DNA of 64,000 nt from Mycolicibacterium cosmeticum (GCA_016197365.1 JACPVS010000006.1:620001-684000); one strand, 5' to 3'. Numbered from the stretch's first letter, positions 42,787 to 52,032 are shown. Translations and numbers: made by a program. Notes: generated from the letters alone by a model not told the origin.

Positions 42787-45006
42787 CTAGCTCTTGGCGG
42801 CTTCCAGCGCGGCATTGAACGTCTTCGAGGGACGCATCACCGCGGCGGTCTTCTCCGGATCCGGGTAGTAGTAGCCGCCGATGTCGGCGTGCCCACCCTG
42901 CACCTCGTTGAGTTCGGCGACGATGGCGTCCTCGTTCTCCGCGAGAGTCTTGGCCAACGGGGCGAAGTGCGCGGCGAGGTCCTTGTCCGAGGTCTGCTCG
43001 GCCAGCTCCTGCGCCCAGAACAGGGACAGGTAGAACTGGCTGCCGCGGTTGTCCAGCTCGCCGGCCTTGCGCGACGGAGACTTGTTCTGGTCCAACAGCT
43101 TTCCGACGGCCGCATCGAGCGTGTCGGCAAGCAGCTTGGCCTTCGCGTTGTCGGTCTTGTTGCCCAGATCCTCCAGGCTGGCGCCGATGGCGAGGTACTC
43201 ACCGAGGGAGTCCCACCGCAGGTGGTTCTCCTCGACCAACTGGCTGACGTGCTTGGGCGCCGAACCACCGGCTCCGGTCTCGTAGAGGCCACCACCGGCC
43301 ATCAGCGGAACGATGGACAGCATCTTGGCGCTGGTGCCCAGTTCCAGGATGGGGAACAGGTCGGTCAGGTAGTCGCGCAGGATGTTGCCGGTGGCGGCGA
43401 TGGTGTCCTGGCCGCGGATGACGCGCTCCAGCGTGTATCGCATGGCCCAGACCTGCGGCAGGATCGTGATGTCGAGGCCCTCGGTGTCCTCGTCCTTGAG
43501 GTAGGCCTTCACCTTCTTGCGGAGCTCGTTCTCGTGCGGACGCTCGTCGTCGAGCCAGAACACCGTGGTCATGCCGGACAACCGGGCCCGGTTGACGGCC
43601 AGCTTGACCCAGTCCCGGATGGCGGCGTCCTTGACGATCGGCATGCGCCAGATGTCGCCCTCTTCGACGTCCCACGAGAGCAGCACCTCGCCGGTGTCGA
43701 TGTCGACGATGTCGGCGACGCCGTCCTCGGCGATCTCGAAGGTCTTGTCGTGGCTGCCGTACTCTTCGGCCTTCTGCGCCATCAGGCCCACGTTCGGGAC
43801 GGTGCCCATGGTGGTCGGGTCGAAGTTCCCGTGCGTCTTACAGAAGTTGATCATCTCCTGGTAGATGCGGGAGAACGTCGACTCCGGGTTGACGGCCTTG
43901 GTGTCCTTGGTGCGTCCGTCAGCGCCGTACATCTTGCCGCCGAGGCGGATCATGGCCGGCATCGACGCATCGACGATGACGTCCGACGGCGAGTGGAAGT
44001 TGGAGATGCCCTTCGCCGAGTCGACCATCGCCAGCTCCGGCCGGTGCTCGTGGCAGGCGTGCAGGTCGGCGATGATCTCCTCGCGCTGCGACGCCGGCAG
44101 GCTCTCTATCTTCGCGTACAGATCCGAGAGGCCGTTGTTGACGTTGACGCCGAGCTCGTCGAAGAGCGCGCCGTGCTTGGCGAACGCGTCCTTATAAAAG
44201 ACCTTCACGGCGTGCCCGAACACGATCGGGTGCGACACCTTCATCATCGTCGCCTTGACGTGCAGCGAGAACATGACGCCCGTCTTGTAGGCGTCCTCGA
44301 TCTGCTCTTCGTAGAACTCGACGAGCGCCTTCTTGCTCATGTACATGCTGTCGATGACGTCGCCCGCGTCGAGCTTGACCTCGGGCTTGAGGACCTTCGG
44401 CTCCCCTCCCGTCGGCGTCAGCACCATCTTCACGCGGCGGTCCTTGTCCACGGTCAGCGACTTCTCGCCGTGGTAGAAGTCGCCGGTGCTCATGGTCGCG
44501 ACGTGGGTGCGCGATGCCTGCGACCATTTGCCCATGCTGTGCGGGTGCTTGCGGGCGTATTCCTTGACGGCATTGGGGGCGCGGCGGTCAGAGTTGCCCT
44601 CACGCAGCACCGGGTTGACCGCGCTGCCGAGGATCTTGGAGTAGCGCTCCTTGGTCTTGGCGTCACCCGGGTAATCCGGCAGGGCGTAGCCCTTGTCCTG
44701 CAGTTCCTTGATGGCCGCCAGCAGCTGGGGCACCGACGCGCTGATGTTGGGCAGCTTGATGATGTTGGCGCTGGCGTCCTGGGTCAGCTCACCGAGGGCG
44801 GCCAGGTTGTCGGACACCTTCTGCTCATCGGTCAGGTAGTCGCCGAATTCGGCCAGGATGCGCGCCGCGACGGAGATGTCGCTCGTCTTCACGTCGATAC
44901 CGGCGGCGTCGGCGAAGGTGCGGATCACCGGAAGGAAGGCATACGTGGCCAGAAGCGGCGCTTCATCGGTCAGCGTGTAGATGATGGTCGGCTGCTGGGC
45001 GCTCAT
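42787..45006 (-). CDS. icd: Monomeric NADP-dependent isocitrate dehydrogenase, 739 aa
   Basis: Large single-chain isocitrate dehydrogenase, decarboxylating isocitrate to 2-oxoglutarate with NADP+ in the TCA cycle. Start [19 protein letters not shown] is the family N-terminus. [19 protein letters not shown] is a conserved substrate segment, and [20 protein letters not shown] near residue 140 holds substrate residues. [20 protein letters not shown] and [20 protein letters not shown] are typical of the cofactor side. Length 739 fits the monomeric class (M. tuberculosis Icd2, Rv0066c) and not the about 410-aa dimeric Icd1. In M. tuberculosis the gene next to metC is Icd1, so a different enzyme class occupies this position here. 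Confidence 0.96.
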   Translation of the reverse strand: MSAQQPTIIYTLTDEAPLLATYAFLPVIRTFADAAGIDVKTSDISVAARILAEFGDYLTDEQKVSDNLAALGELTQDASANIIKLPNISASVPQLLAAIKELQDKGYALPDYPGDAKTKERYSKILGSAVNPVLREGNSDRRAPNAVKEYARKHPHSMGKWSQASRTHVATMSTGDFYHGEKSLTVDKDRRVKMVLTPTGGEPKVLKPEVKLDAGDVIDSMYMSKKALVEFYEEQIEDAYKTGVMFSLHVKATMMKVSHPIVFGHAVKVFYKDAFAKHGALFDELGVNVNNGLSDLYAKIESLPASQREEIIADLHACHEHRPELAMVDSAKGISNFHSPSDVIVDASMPAMIRLGGKMYGADGRTKDTKAVNPESTFSRIYQEMINFCKTHGNFDPTTMGTVPNVGLMAQKAEEYGSHDKTFEIAEDGVADIVDIDTGEVLLSWDVEEGDIWRMPIVKDAAIRDWVKLAVNRARLSGMTTVFWLDDERPHENELRKKVKAYLKDEDTEGLDITILPQVWAMRYTLERVIRGQDTIAATGNILRDYLTDLFPILELGTSAKMLSIVPLMAGGGLYETGAGGSAPKHVSQLVEENHLRWDSLGEYLAIGASLEDLGNKTDNAKAKLLADTLDAAVGKLLDQNKSPSRKAGELDNRGSQFYLSLFWAQELAEQTSDKDLAAHFAPLAKTLAENEDAIVAELNEVQGGHADIGGYYYPDPEKTAAVMRPSKTFNAALEAAKS

Positions 45007-45195
45007 GGTTGTTCTTCCGGCCTCACTGTCGGTATCAGATATACGGCGTGCGACACGGGCCCCAAAAGCGACGTGCCCCTTGGTGTTGGGCGCCTTTTCC
45101 TTTGGCGTGTCACTGTCTTCTCGGGCCTACCAGGTTCTGGCGAGCCTCGACGGCAACACTACAAGGGCCGTGGCGGCCATGACGGGCCAACCTTC

Positions 45196-45211
45196 GCTAC
45201 TGACCAGTAGC
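45196..45211. promoter_or_regulatory. 16-bp palindrome upstream of icd
   Basis: GCTACTGACCAGTAGC is a near-complete dyad (7-bp arms, centre AC). It lies 190 bp upstream of the icd start and about 127 bp before the presumed metC transcription start, in otherwise featureless sequence (45007-45322, where I see no gene). The shape fits a TetR- or GntR-class operator. The regulator is unknown. Confidence 0.45.
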
Positions 45212-45322
45212 TTTTCGCCCGCCCCCAGCTGAGGCCTTTGCCCCATGTCAGCGGGTGCGCGGCGGGACACGCTCACAGAAGGCTCCCGACAAACCAGGTG
45301 GCCTACGGCCGATGTCGTGAGC

Positions 45323-45334
45323 TAGGCTTCGTAT
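45323..45334 (+). promoter_or_regulatory. Presumed -10 box and start for the riboswitch-metC transcript
   Basis: TAGGCT at 45323-45328 fits the mycobacterial TANNNT -10 pattern and places transcription start near 45334-45336, exactly at the 5' edge of the SAM-IV aptamer. No clear -35 box is seen, as is usual in mycobacteria. Confidence 0.5.
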
Positions 45335-45335
45335 C

Positions 45336-45470
45336 GGTCATGAGTGCCAGCATCAGCCCCGGCTTGCTGGCCGGCAACCCTCCAACCGCGGTGGGGTGCT
45401 CCGGGTGAAGACCAGGTTGAGCAGTCGATAGGGCTGCCGGCAAGCGCGGGTCCGTACTGACGGGCCCCCA
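45336..45470 (+). ncRNA. SAM-IV riboswitch
   Basis: The aptamer matches the actinobacterial SAM-IV class known upstream of sulfur-assimilation genes. P1 is GGTC (45336-45339) with GACC (45410-45413). P2 is CCAGC (45347-45351) with GCTGG (45366-45370). The core GGCAACCCTCCAACCGCGGTGG (quoted in part) follows. A downstream stem GCAG...CTGC (45421-45437) corresponds to the extra helix of the SAM-IV class. A hairpin GGGTCCG...CGGGCCC (45448-45467) just before the ribosome site GGAGG is the likely expression platform, sequestering or exposing translation start. High SAM should lower metC and metX expression. Confidence 0.88.
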
Positions 45471-45494
45471 GACACAGTTGGAGGTTCGTTCGTC

Positions 45495-46838
45495 ATGAGC
45501 ACACCAGAAGACCCGAGCGACAACTGGTCGTTCGAGACCAAGCAGGTGCACGCCGGCCAGTCCCCGGACTCCGCCACCAACGCGCGGGCCCTGCCGATCT
45601 ACCAGACCACGTCCTACACCTTCGACAGCACCGATCACGCGGCCGCGCTGTTCGGGCTGGCCGAGCCCGGCAACATCTACACCCGGATCGGGAACCCGAC
45701 CACCGACGTCATCGAACAGCGCCTCGCCGCGCTGGAGGGCGGCGTCGCCGCGCTGTTCCTGTCCTCCGGGCAGGCGGCCGCGACGTTCGCGATCCTGAAC
45801 CTGGCCGCCGCGGGCGACCACATCGTGTCCTCCCCCAGGCTCTACGGCGGTACCTACAACCTGTTCCACTACACGCTGCCCAAGCTGGGCATCGACGTCA
45901 GCTTCGTCGAGGACCCGGACGACCTGGACTCCTGGCGGGCGGCCGTGCGGCCGAACACCAAGGCCGTCTTCGCCGAGACCATCTCCAACCCACAGATCGA
46001 CGTGCTGGACATCCCCGGTGTCTCGGGCGTCGCCCATGACAACGGCGTGCCGCTGATCGTCGACAACACCATCGCCACCCCGTACCTGATCCAGCCGATC
46101 GCCCACGGTGCCGACATCGTCGTGCATTCGGCCACCAAATATCTGGGCGGGCACGGCTCGGCCATCGCCGGCGTCATCGTCGACGGCGGGACGTTCGACT
46201 GGGCCGCCTCCGGACGCTTTCCGGGCTTCACCGAGCCGGATCCGAGCTATCACGGGGTGGTGTTCGCCGAGCTCGGCGCACCCGCTTACGCGCTCAAGGC
46301 CCGGGTGCAGCTGCTGCGCGATCTGGGCAGCGCCCTATCGCCGTTCAACGCCTTCCTCATCGCGCAGGGACTGGAAACGCTGAGCCTGCGGGTGGAACGG
46401 CACGTGTCCAACGCGCTGCAGGTGGCCGAGTTCCTTGCCGGGCATCCCGACGTCACCTCGGTGAACTACGCGGGCCTGCCCACGTCACCGTGGTACGAAC
46501 TGGGCCGCCGGATCGCCCCGAAGGGCACCGGCGCGGTGCTGGCTTTCGAGCTGGCCGGCGAGGGTCAGGCGGGCGTCGAAAAAGGAAAGGCCTTCGTCGA
46601 CGCATTGACGCTGCACAGCCACGTCGCCAATATCGGTGATGTGCGTTCACTGGTCATTCACCCCGCGTCGACCACGCATCAGCAGCTGAGCTCGCAGGAG
46701 CAGCTGTCCACCGGCGTCACGCCCGGCCTGGTGCGGCTCGCGGTCGGCATCGAGGGAATCGACGACATCCTGGCCGATCTGGAGCAGGGATTCGCCGCGG
46801 CTCGCCTGGTGAGCGCCAACACTGCGGCGGCAGTGTGA
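45495..46838 (+). CDS. metC: O-acetylhomoserine sulfhydrylase (MetY/MetZ type; M. tuberculosis name metC), 447 aa
   Basis: A PLP enzyme of the Cys/Met metabolism family that makes homocysteine from O-acetylhomoserine and sulfide. [20 protein letters not shown] is the typical start, [22 protein letters not shown] binds PLP phosphate from the partner subunit, [13 protein letters not shown] and [10 protein letters not shown] carry the PLP Asp region, and [12 protein letters not shown] (Lys near residue 213) holds the Schiff-base lysine. The length (about 430-450) identifies the sulfhydrylase branch over cystathionine lyases (about 390). It has a strong ribosome site and a SAM-IV riboswitch ahead. 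The stop overlaps the metX start (GTGA). Confidence 0.93.
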   Translation: MSTPEDPSDNWSFETKQVHAGQSPDSATNARALPIYQTTSYTFDSTDHAAALFGLAEPGNIYTRIGNPTTDVIEQRLAALEGGVAALFLSSGQAAATFAILNLAAAGDHIVSSPRLYGGTYNLFHYTLPKLGIDVSFVEDPDDLDSWRAAVRPNTKAVFAETISNPQIDVLDIPGVSGVAHDNGVPLIVDNTIATPYLIQPIAHGADIVVHSATKYLGGHGSAIAGVIVDGGTFDWAASGRFPGFTEPDPSYHGVVFAELGAPAYALKARVQLLRDLGSALSPFNAFLIAQGLETLSLRVERHVSNALQVAEFLAGHPDVTSVNYAGLPTSPWYELGRRIAPKGTGAVLAFELAGEGQAGVEKGKAFVDALTLHSHVANIGDVRSLVIHPASTTHQQLSSQEQLSTGVTPGLVRLAVGIEGIDDILADLEQGFAAARLVSANTAAAV

Positions 46839-47947
46839 CCGTGTCAGATACCCGCCCCGCTGTTTCTCTGCCGGCCGAAGGCGAAACCGGTCTCGTCGCC
46901 ATCGGTTCGTTGACGCTGGAGAACGGCGCGGTGCTCGATGACGTGACCATCGCCGTGCAGCGCTGGGGCGAGCTGTCCCCGGAGCGCGACAACGTGGTGA
47001 TGGTGCTGCACGCACTGACCGGCGACTCCCATGTCACCGGTGCGGCGGGTCCGGGGCATCCGACCCCGGGCTGGTGGGACGGCGTGGCCGGCCCGGGTGC
47101 ACCCATCGACACCGACCGGTGGTGCGCCATCTCCACCAACGTGCTCGGCGGCTGCCGCGGCTCCACGGGCCCGAGTTCGCTGGCCCGCGACGGCCGGCCC
47201 TGGGGTTCGCGCTTCCCCGCCATCACGATCCGCGACCAGGTGAACGCCGACCTGGCGGCCCTGGCCGCACTCGGTATCACCCGGGTGGCCGCGGTGATCG
47301 GTGGCTCGATGGGCGGGGCCCGCGCGCTGGAATGGATCGTCGGTCACCCCGACACGGTGCGCACCGCACTGGTGCTGGCCGTCGGCGCCCGCGCCACCGC
47401 CGACCAGATCGGCACGCAGAGCAGCCAGGTCGCGGCCATAACGGCCGATCCCGACTGGCAGGGCGGCGACTACCACGGCACCGGACGGGTCCCGAGCGCC
47501 GGGATGGAGATCGCCCGGCGGTTCGCGCACCTGACGTATCGCGGTGAGGCCGAACTGGATTCGCGGTTCCGCAACGACACGCAGAGTGACGACGACCCGC
47601 GGTTCGCCATCCAGAGCTATCTGGAGTACCAGGGCGAGAAGCTGGTGTCGCGATTCGACGCCGGCACCTATGTGGCGTTGTCCGACGCGCTGTCCAGCCA
47701 CGACGTCGGTCGCGGCCGCGGCGGGGTGCCCGCGGCGCTGGAGTCCTGCCAGGTGCCGGTGATCGTCGGCGGCATCACCTCCGATCGCCTCTATCCAATT
47801 CGCCTGCAACAGGAGTTGGCCGATCTGCTGCCCGGCTGCGCGGGACTCAACGTCGTCGATTCCATCTACGGCCATGACGGGTTCCTGGTCGAGACGGACT
47901 CGGTGGGCGCCCTGATCCGGCAGACACTGAAGCTCGCGTCGCAGTGA
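46835..47947 (+). CDS. metX: Homoserine O-acetyltransferase MetX (M. tuberculosis name metA), 370 aa
   Basis: Acetylates homoserine with acetyl-CoA, making the substrate for the preceding sulfhydrylase. Alpha/beta-hydrolase fold: [15 protein letters not shown] is the oxyanion region, the nucleophile elbow is [15 protein letters not shown] near residue 161, the Asp is in [11 protein letters not shown] near 314, and the catalytic His is in YGHDGFLVE near 345. Length and motifs distinguish MetX from MetA (succinyl type). GTG 46835 overlaps the metC TGA, and the metX stop overlaps the next gene's GTG, so the three genes are one translationally coupled unit under the riboswitch. Confidence 0.95.
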   Translation: MTVSDTRPAVSLPAEGETGLVAIGSLTLENGAVLDDVTIAVQRWGELSPERDNVVMVLHALTGDSHVTGAAGPGHPTPGWWDGVAGPGAPIDTDRWCAISTNVLGGCRGSTGPSSLARDGRPWGSRFPAITIRDQVNADLAALAALGITRVAAVIGGSMGGARALEWIVGHPDTVRTALVLAVGARATADQIGTQSSQVAAITADPDWQGGDYHGTGRVPSAGMEIARRFAHLTYRGEAELDSRFRNDTQSDDDPRFAIQSYLEYQGEKLVSRFDAGTYVALSDALSSHDVGRGRGGVPAALESCQVPVIVGGITSDRLYPIRLQQELADLLPGCAGLNVVDSIYGHDGFLVETDSVGALIRQTLKLASQ

Positions 47948-48675
47948 CCGAGTCCGCGCGGCCCCGGTCACTGTCCTTCGGGGAGGAAGCCGCGGCCTAC
48001 GAACGCGGGCGACCGTCGTATCCGCCGGAGGCCATCGACTGGCTGCTGCCGCCGGGTGCACACACCGTGCTGGACCTCGGCGCGGGCACCGGCAAGCTGA
48101 CGGTCAGGCTCGCCGAACGGGGCCTCGACGTGATCGCCGTGGACCCGATCCAGGAGATGCTGGAGGTGCTCAGCGCCTCGCTGCCGGACACCCCGGCACT
48201 GCTGGGGACGGCCGAGGAGATTCCGCTGCCCGACGACAGCGTCGATTCGGTGCTGGTGGCTCAGGCCTGGCACTGGTTCGACGCCGAGCGTGCGGTGCGG
48301 GAGATCGCCCGGGTGCTGCGTCCCGGCGGCCGCCTCGGCCTGGTGTGGAACACCCGTGACGAGCGGATGGGCTGGGTCAAGGATCTGGGCCGGATCATCG
48401 GCCACGAGGACCATGCGCTCGAGCAACAGGTGAGCCTGCCCGAGCCGTTCGCCGTCGTCGAGCGCGCGCTTTTCGAGTGGACCAGTTACCTGACCCCGCA
48501 GGCGCTCATCGACCTGGTGGCCTCGCGAAGTTACTGCATCACCTCACCCACCGAGGTGCGCACACGCACCCTGGACCAGGTGCGCGAACTCCTGAAAACC
48601 CATCCGGCGCTGGCGAATACGACCGGTTTGGCGTTGCCCTATGTGACGGTGGGCATCCGGGCGACGCTGGGCTGA
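47944..48675 (+). CDS. SAM-dependent methyltransferase (Rv3342-like), 243 aa
   Basis: Class I methyltransferase with motif [20 protein letters not shown] near residue 42, [14 protein letters not shown] (motif II acidic end), and [20 protein letters not shown] and [18 protein letters not shown] as motifs post-I and [21 protein letters not shown] at the N-terminus is typical of the Methyltransf_11/UbiE-like group in actinobacteria. Substrate unknown. Third gene of the riboswitch-led unit, overlapping metX by 4 bp (GTGA); the coupling suggests a link to methionine/SAM economy. Its 3' end overlaps the convergent FAD monooxygenase by 37 bp. Confidence 0.87.
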   Translation: MTESARPRSLSFGEEAAAYERGRPSYPPEAIDWLLPPGAHTVLDLGAGTGKLTVRLAERGLDVIAVDPIQEMLEVLSASLPDTPALLGTAEEIPLPDDSVDSVLVAQAWHWFDAERAVREIARVLRPGGRLGLVWNTRDERMGWVKDLGRIIGHEDHALEQQVSLPEPFAVVERALFEWTSYLTPQALIDLVASRSYCITSPTEVRTRTLDQVRELLKTHPALANTTGLALPYVTVGIRATLG

Positions 48676-50171
48676 GCGCACCAGCGCGTCAGGGCGGCCG
48701 CCAGTCCCGGGGCGGCCTCATCATCGGCGGCGTCCGTGGCCCAGGCCACGTAGCCGTCGGGCCGGATGAGCAGTGCCGCAGGCGCTTCCGGACAGCTGCC
48801 GGTCACCACGTCGACCCGGTCCGGCAATTCCGGGGTGGTCAGCGCCCCGCCGGACAGATCCAGCAGCACCGGGCGGGCGTCGTGCAGCAGGTCGGCGACG
48901 CGCCTGCCGTCGTCGAGCGTGATGTCCGGGACGAGCCGGCCTGCCCACGGATGATCGTCGCCGACGTCGTAGCGGACGTCCGAGCCGGCCAGCAGGTGCG
49001 CGAGGTGTTCGGTGACCTCGGGCCGGCGCGCCAGCTCGCCGAAAAGTGTTCGCAGCGCGCCGACTTCGGGCCCGGGCGCCGCGAGGGCCAACTGGGCCAT
49101 GGAGTGCATCATCACCCGCTCCCCCACCGGGTAGCGCTCGCTGTGATAGGTGTCCAGCAGCTCCTCGGGCGCCCGTCCCGCCAGGACGTCAGCCAGTTTC
49201 CAGCCGAGGTTGACGGCGTCCTGCAAGCCCAGGTTCAGTCCGGGACCACCCATCGGCGAGTGCACGTGCGCCGCGTCGCCGAGCAGCAGGACCCGTCCGA
49301 CGCGGTAGAGCTCGGCCTGGCGCGAGTTGAGGCCGTCGAGCCTCCGCAGCGCGTGCACCCCCGGCTTTCTCGGTGCTTCCAGCGGAACGTCCACGCCGAC
49401 GATGCGCCGCAGACTCGCGCGGACCTCGTCCAGCGATATCGGGCCGTCCTGACTGCCGACCGCGCGGCCGTATTCGATGGTGCCGATCATCGGCCGGTCC
49501 GGCTCGAGCGGGAAGACAACGATGCTCCCGTTCTGGAATCGGCTGTTGCCGAAGGGAAGCAGGCCGAATCCCGGCAGGTCGTAGCCCCGGCCCGGGACGA
49601 GCAGTTCCTCGGGGATGTACACATGCGCGAGCCGGCTGACGACATCCGAGGTGTGCCCCGGGAAGCCGACACCGAGGTTCTTGCGCACCATGCTGCGACC
49701 GCCGTCGGCCCCCACCAGGTAGTCGGAGGTCAGTTCGGAGGACTCCTGGGCTGCCCGCACTGTCACGCGCACCTCGTGCTCGGCCGCTGCGAAGCCCACC
49801 ACTTCGTGCCCCCACCGGATGTCCACACCGAGGTCGCGGGCCCGCTTTTCCAGCAGCCGCACCAACCGGGGCTGCTGCAGCAGCAGCGCGTACATCGGAT
49901 TGTCTTGCAGCCCTAAGAAACTCAACGGCAGGCCGGCGAACATCCAGCCGTAGGCGGGCCGGGGCGGCCCGTCGTCGCCACCGAAGGCGTGGTACAGACC
50001 CCGCATGTCGAGCTGTCGGATCACCTGTCCGACAAGACCATTGGCCTTGGGTTCGGCGCTCGGTCCGGCCAGTTTGTCCAGCACCACCGGGCGGACACCG
50101 CCCAGCGCGAGCTCACAGGCCAGCATCAGCCCGTTCGGCCCGGCCCCGACGATCACCACCTGCTCAGCCAT
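48639..50171 (-). CDS. FAD-dependent aromatic hydroxylase, 510 aa
   Basis: Class A flavin monooxygenase of the PheA/TfdB/rifampicin-monooxygenase-like size class. FAD motif VVIVGAGPNGLMLACELALGG is at residues 5-25 (quoted in part), DG motif YLVGADGGRSMVRKNLGV near residue 157, and FAD-ribityl motif VLLLGDAAHVHSPMGGPGLN near 285. A C-terminal about 110-residue thioredoxin-like domain (LLIRPDGYVAWA near the end) is present, unlike the 379-aa monooxygenase at 11498. Possible substrates are phenols or polyketide-like antibiotics; unknown. ATG 50171 overlaps the TetR stop by 8 bp (ATGGCTGA), so the operon is tetR-monooxygenase. Confidence 0.9.
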   Translation of the reverse strand: MAEQVVIVGAGPNGLMLACELALGGVRPVVLDKLAGPSAEPKANGLVGQVIRQLDMRGLYHAFGGDDGPPRPAYGWMFAGLPLSFLGLQDNPMYALLLQQPRLVRLLEKRARDLGVDIRWGHEVVGFAAAEHEVRVTVRAAQESSELTSDYLVGADGGRSMVRKNLGVGFPGHTSDVVSRLAHVYIPEELLVPGRGYDLPGFGLLPFGNSRFQNGSIVVFPLEPDRPMIGTIEYGRAVGSQDGPISLDEVRASLRRIVGVDVPLEAPRKPGVHALRRLDGLNSRQAELYRVGRVLLLGDAAHVHSPMGGPGLNLGLQDAVNLGWKLADVLAGRAPEELLDTYHSERYPVGERVMMHSMAQLALAAPGPEVGALRTLFGELARRPEVTEHLAHLLAGSDVRYDVGDDHPWAGRLVPDITLDDGRRVADLLHDARPVLLDLSGGALTTPELPDRVDVVTGSCPEAPAALLIRPDGYVAWATDAADDEAAPGLAAALTRWCAQPSVARMPTVT

Positions 50172-50772
50172 GGCGCGTCAGCCCGTCCGCGACGGCGGCG
50201 AAACCCTGGCGTAGCAGATCCGGGAAGGCCACCGGTGGATCGGCTTTGGTGTAGGCGTCCGCGGCGGCGTCGCCGACGGCGTGCACGACGCCGGCGACCA
50301 GTCGCGGGTACATGTCGCGGTCCGGGTCGGTGCCGGTGCGTTCGGCGATCACCGCGATCCATTCTTCGATCAGCGCACGCCCTACCGCGCCGCGGATCTC
50401 CGGGCTCATCAACAACTTTCGCACCTCGACGAGTTCCTCGCGGGTGGGCAGGCCGTCTTCGGCGCCCGCTTCGGCGAAGTCCTGCTCCAGTGGGATGAGG
50501 ACCGACTCGGTGATCGCCGTCCACAGCGGTTCGGCTGCCGGACGGTCCCGCAGTTCGGCGATGCTGCGCCGCAGACGTTCGGTCTGCCGATAGGCCAGCG
50601 CCTCGTACTTGCCGGTGAAGTAGTTGTTGAAGGTGCGCAGTGAGACACCGGCCACCCGGGCGATGTCCTCCCGGGTCACGTTCTCGACACCATGCTGGAA
50701 GGTCAGCGCCAATGCGGCATCGCTGAGGGCCTTGCGGGTGTCGGCTTTCTTCCGTTCACGCAGTCCGGACAT
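50164..50772 (-). CDS. TetR family transcriptional regulator, 202 aa
   Basis: TetR repressor with HTH ALTFQHGVENVTREDIARVA then GVSLRTFNNYFTGKYEALAY (residues 21-60), and a helical ligand domain with EEWIAVIAERTGTDPDRDMY near 140-160. It sits 5' of, and is translationally coupled to, the monooxygenase, so it is autoregulatory and controls the operon. ATG 50772 (MSGLRERKKADTRKAL) fits family length; the longer frame adds 12 codons that run through an inverted repeat likely to be its operator. Confidence 0.9.
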   Translation of the reverse strand: MSGLRERKKADTRKALSDAALALTFQHGVENVTREDIARVAGVSLRTFNNYFTGKYEALAYRQTERLRRSIAELRDRPAAEPLWTAITESVLIPLEQDFAEAGAEDGLPTREELVEVRKLLMSPEIRGAVGRALIEEWIAVIAERTGTDPDRDMYPRLVAGVVHAVGDAAADAYTKADPPVAFPDLLRQGFAAVADGLTRHG

Positions 50773-50778
50773 GACAGC

Positions 50779-50814
50779 CACGCTAAGCGATTTTTGCCTA
50801 GCGTGCAAAATTGC
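50779..50814. promoter_or_regulatory. Inverted repeat upstream of tetR-monooxygenase operon
   Basis: CACGCTA (50779-50785) and TAGCGTG (50799-50805) are perfect complements spaced 13 bp. A second small palindrome GCAAAATTGC follows at 50805-50814. The location just upstream of the TetR ATG (50772) fits an autoregulatory operator and promoter. Confidence 0.65.
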
Positions 50815-50829
50815 CCGACGAGCAATGTT

Positions 50830-51123
50830 CTAGCTGGTGCCCAGCGGGTCGATGGTCCAGGCGATGTACAGCACGATCGCACTCACCGTGGCCGTGGTGG
50901 CCACGTCGATCACCTTGGACCGCACCACCAACAGTCCCGCCCGGTCCTCGGTGAGGGCCAGGCGCAGCGCCGCGGCCACGCCCACCCCGATCGCGATCAC
51001 CAATGCGCCACGGCGCCAGTAACCGGCCACCACCAGCACGAAGGCCAGCACGAAGATCGACCCGACGGCCAGGATGGGCCACTGCCCACCGAAGACCTTG
51101 CGGGCGAATTCCTTGGGGGTCAC
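50830..51123 (-). CDS. DUF3017 small membrane protein (Rv3355c-like), 97 aa
   Basis: A small integral membrane protein with three hydrophobic segments: WPILAVGSIFVLAFVLVVAG, GALVIAIGVGVAAALRLAL and VATTATVSAIVLYIAWTI. The short charged loop TEDRAGLLVVRSKVID between helices 2 and 3 is typical of DUF3017. Function unknown. GTG 51123 (VTPKEFARKVFGGQW) gives 97 aa, equal to the M. tuberculosis protein; the frame could extend into the tandem repeat but that part is artefact-like. It follows folD, as in M. tuberculosis, but only after the 32-bp repeat array. Confidence 0.82.
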   Translation of the reverse strand: MTPKEFARKVFGGQWPILAVGSIFVLAFVLVVAGYWRRGALVIAIGVGVAAALRLALTEDRAGLLVVRSKVIDVATTATVSAIVLYIAWTIDPLGTS

Positions 51124-51130
51124 AGGGGCG

Positions 51131-51256
51131 CTCTGCTCTTCGCGCAAGCGCTCATCGGTCTTCTCTGCTCTTCGCGCAAGCGCTCATCGGTCTTCTCTGC
51201 TCTTCGCGCAAGCGCTCATCGGTCTTCTCTGCTCTTCGCGCAAGCGCTCATCGGTC
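51131..51256. repeat. 32-bp tandem repeat, 3.9 copies, replacing the 3' end of folD
   Basis: Copies at 51131-51162, 51163-51194, 51195-51226 and 51227-51256 (last lacks two bases). The unit is CTCTGCTCTTCGCGCAAGCG followed by CTCATCGGTCTT. The copies look identical, as expected for recent expansion. It starts 8 bp from the DUF3017 start and ends exactly after the SPNP codons of folD. The core CGCAAGCG is shared with the repeat inside the SMP-30 gene. Copy number may vary between strains and could be collapsed in the assembly. Confidence 0.95.
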
Positions 51257-52032
51257 GGATTCGGCGAGACGAAGCCGGCCACATCCCAGACGTCGGGGGC
51301 CACATCACCGGTGAGCTTGCCGTCGACCCGGCTCACCCCGACGTCGACGACGGCGGCTCCGGGCTTCACCATGTCGGCGGTGACCATGTACGGCACGCCC
51401 ACCGCGGCGACGATGATGTCGGCCTGACGGGTCAGCTCGGGAAGGTCGCGCGTTCCGGTGTGGCACAACGTCACCGTGGCGTTCTCGGAGCGACGGGTCA
51501 GCAGCAGGCCCAGCGGGCGGCCCACCGTGACACCGCGGCCGATCACCACGACGTGCGCGCCGGCGATCGGGACGTCGAACCGCCGGAGCAGGTGCACGAT
51601 GCCGCGAGGAGTGCAGGGCAACGGCGCTTCTTTACCGAGTACCAGCCGGCCCAGGTTGGTCGGATGCAGACCGTCGGCGTCCTTGTCCGGGTCGACCCGC
51701 TCCAGCGCCGCGTTCTCATCGAGATGCTTGGGCAGAGGCAGCTGCACGATGTACCCGGTGCACTCCGGGTTGGCGTTCAGCTCGTCGATGGTGGCGTCGA
51801 GCTCGGCCTGGCTGATATCGGCGGGCAGGTCCCGCCGGATCGAATTGATCCCCACCTTGGCGCAGTCGGCATGCTTGCCGCGCACATAGGCCTGCGAACC
51901 CGGGTCCTCGCCGACCAGGATCGTGCCCAGGCCGGGCGTCTGGCCCGCTGCAGTCAACTTCGCGACGCGCTCCTTGAGATCGACGAAGATCTCGTCGCGC
52001 GTGGCCTTGCCGTCCAACGTAATCGCACCCAC
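51184..52032 (-). CDS. folD: Methylenetetrahydrofolate dehydrogenase/cyclohydrolase FolD with replaced C-terminus, 282 aa
   Basis: Bifunctional one-carbon enzyme (5,10-methylene- to 10-formyl-tetrahydrofolate), Rv3356c ortholog. The N-terminal catalytic part is intact: [20 protein letters not shown] (Tyr and Lys), [15 protein letters not shown] (Gln), and [14 protein letters not shown] (Asp). The NADP part [18 protein letters not shown] is intact too. After SPNP, however, where relatives read GGVGPxT plus about 15 more residues, the frame enters a 32-bp tandem repeat and gives [20 protein letters not shown] plus three more residues. The conserved PGGVGP loop, which lines the folate site, is lost, so activity is doubtful. 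GTG 52032 matches the ortholog start; ATG 52041 is an alternative. Confidence 0.88.
   Translation of the reverse strand: MGAITLDGKATRDEIFVDLKERVAKLTAAGQTPGLGTILVGEDPGSQAYVRGKHADCAKVGINSIRRDLPADISQAELDATIDELNANPECTGYIVQLPLPKHLDENAALERVDPDKDADGLHPTNLGRLVLGKEAPLPCTPRGIVHLLRRFDVPIAGAHVVVIGRGVTVGRPLGLLLTRRSENATVTLCHTGTRDLPELTRQADIIVAAVGVPYMVTADMVKPGAAVVDVGVSRVDGKLTGDVAPDVWDVAGFVSPNPTDERLREEQRRPMSACAKSREDR

Noticed and set aside
44981..45232. 83-aa plus-strand frame in the icd-metC gap
   Set aside because: Begins inside icd in antisense and has no recognisable features or ribosome site.
51124..51147. Longer start of the DUF3017 gene (TTG in the repeat)
   Set aside because: Uses repeat sequence; GTG 51123 gives the ortholog length.
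51131..51256. CRISPR array
   Set aside because: The 32-bp units are directly adjacent with no unique spacers and no cas genes; it is a minisatellite.
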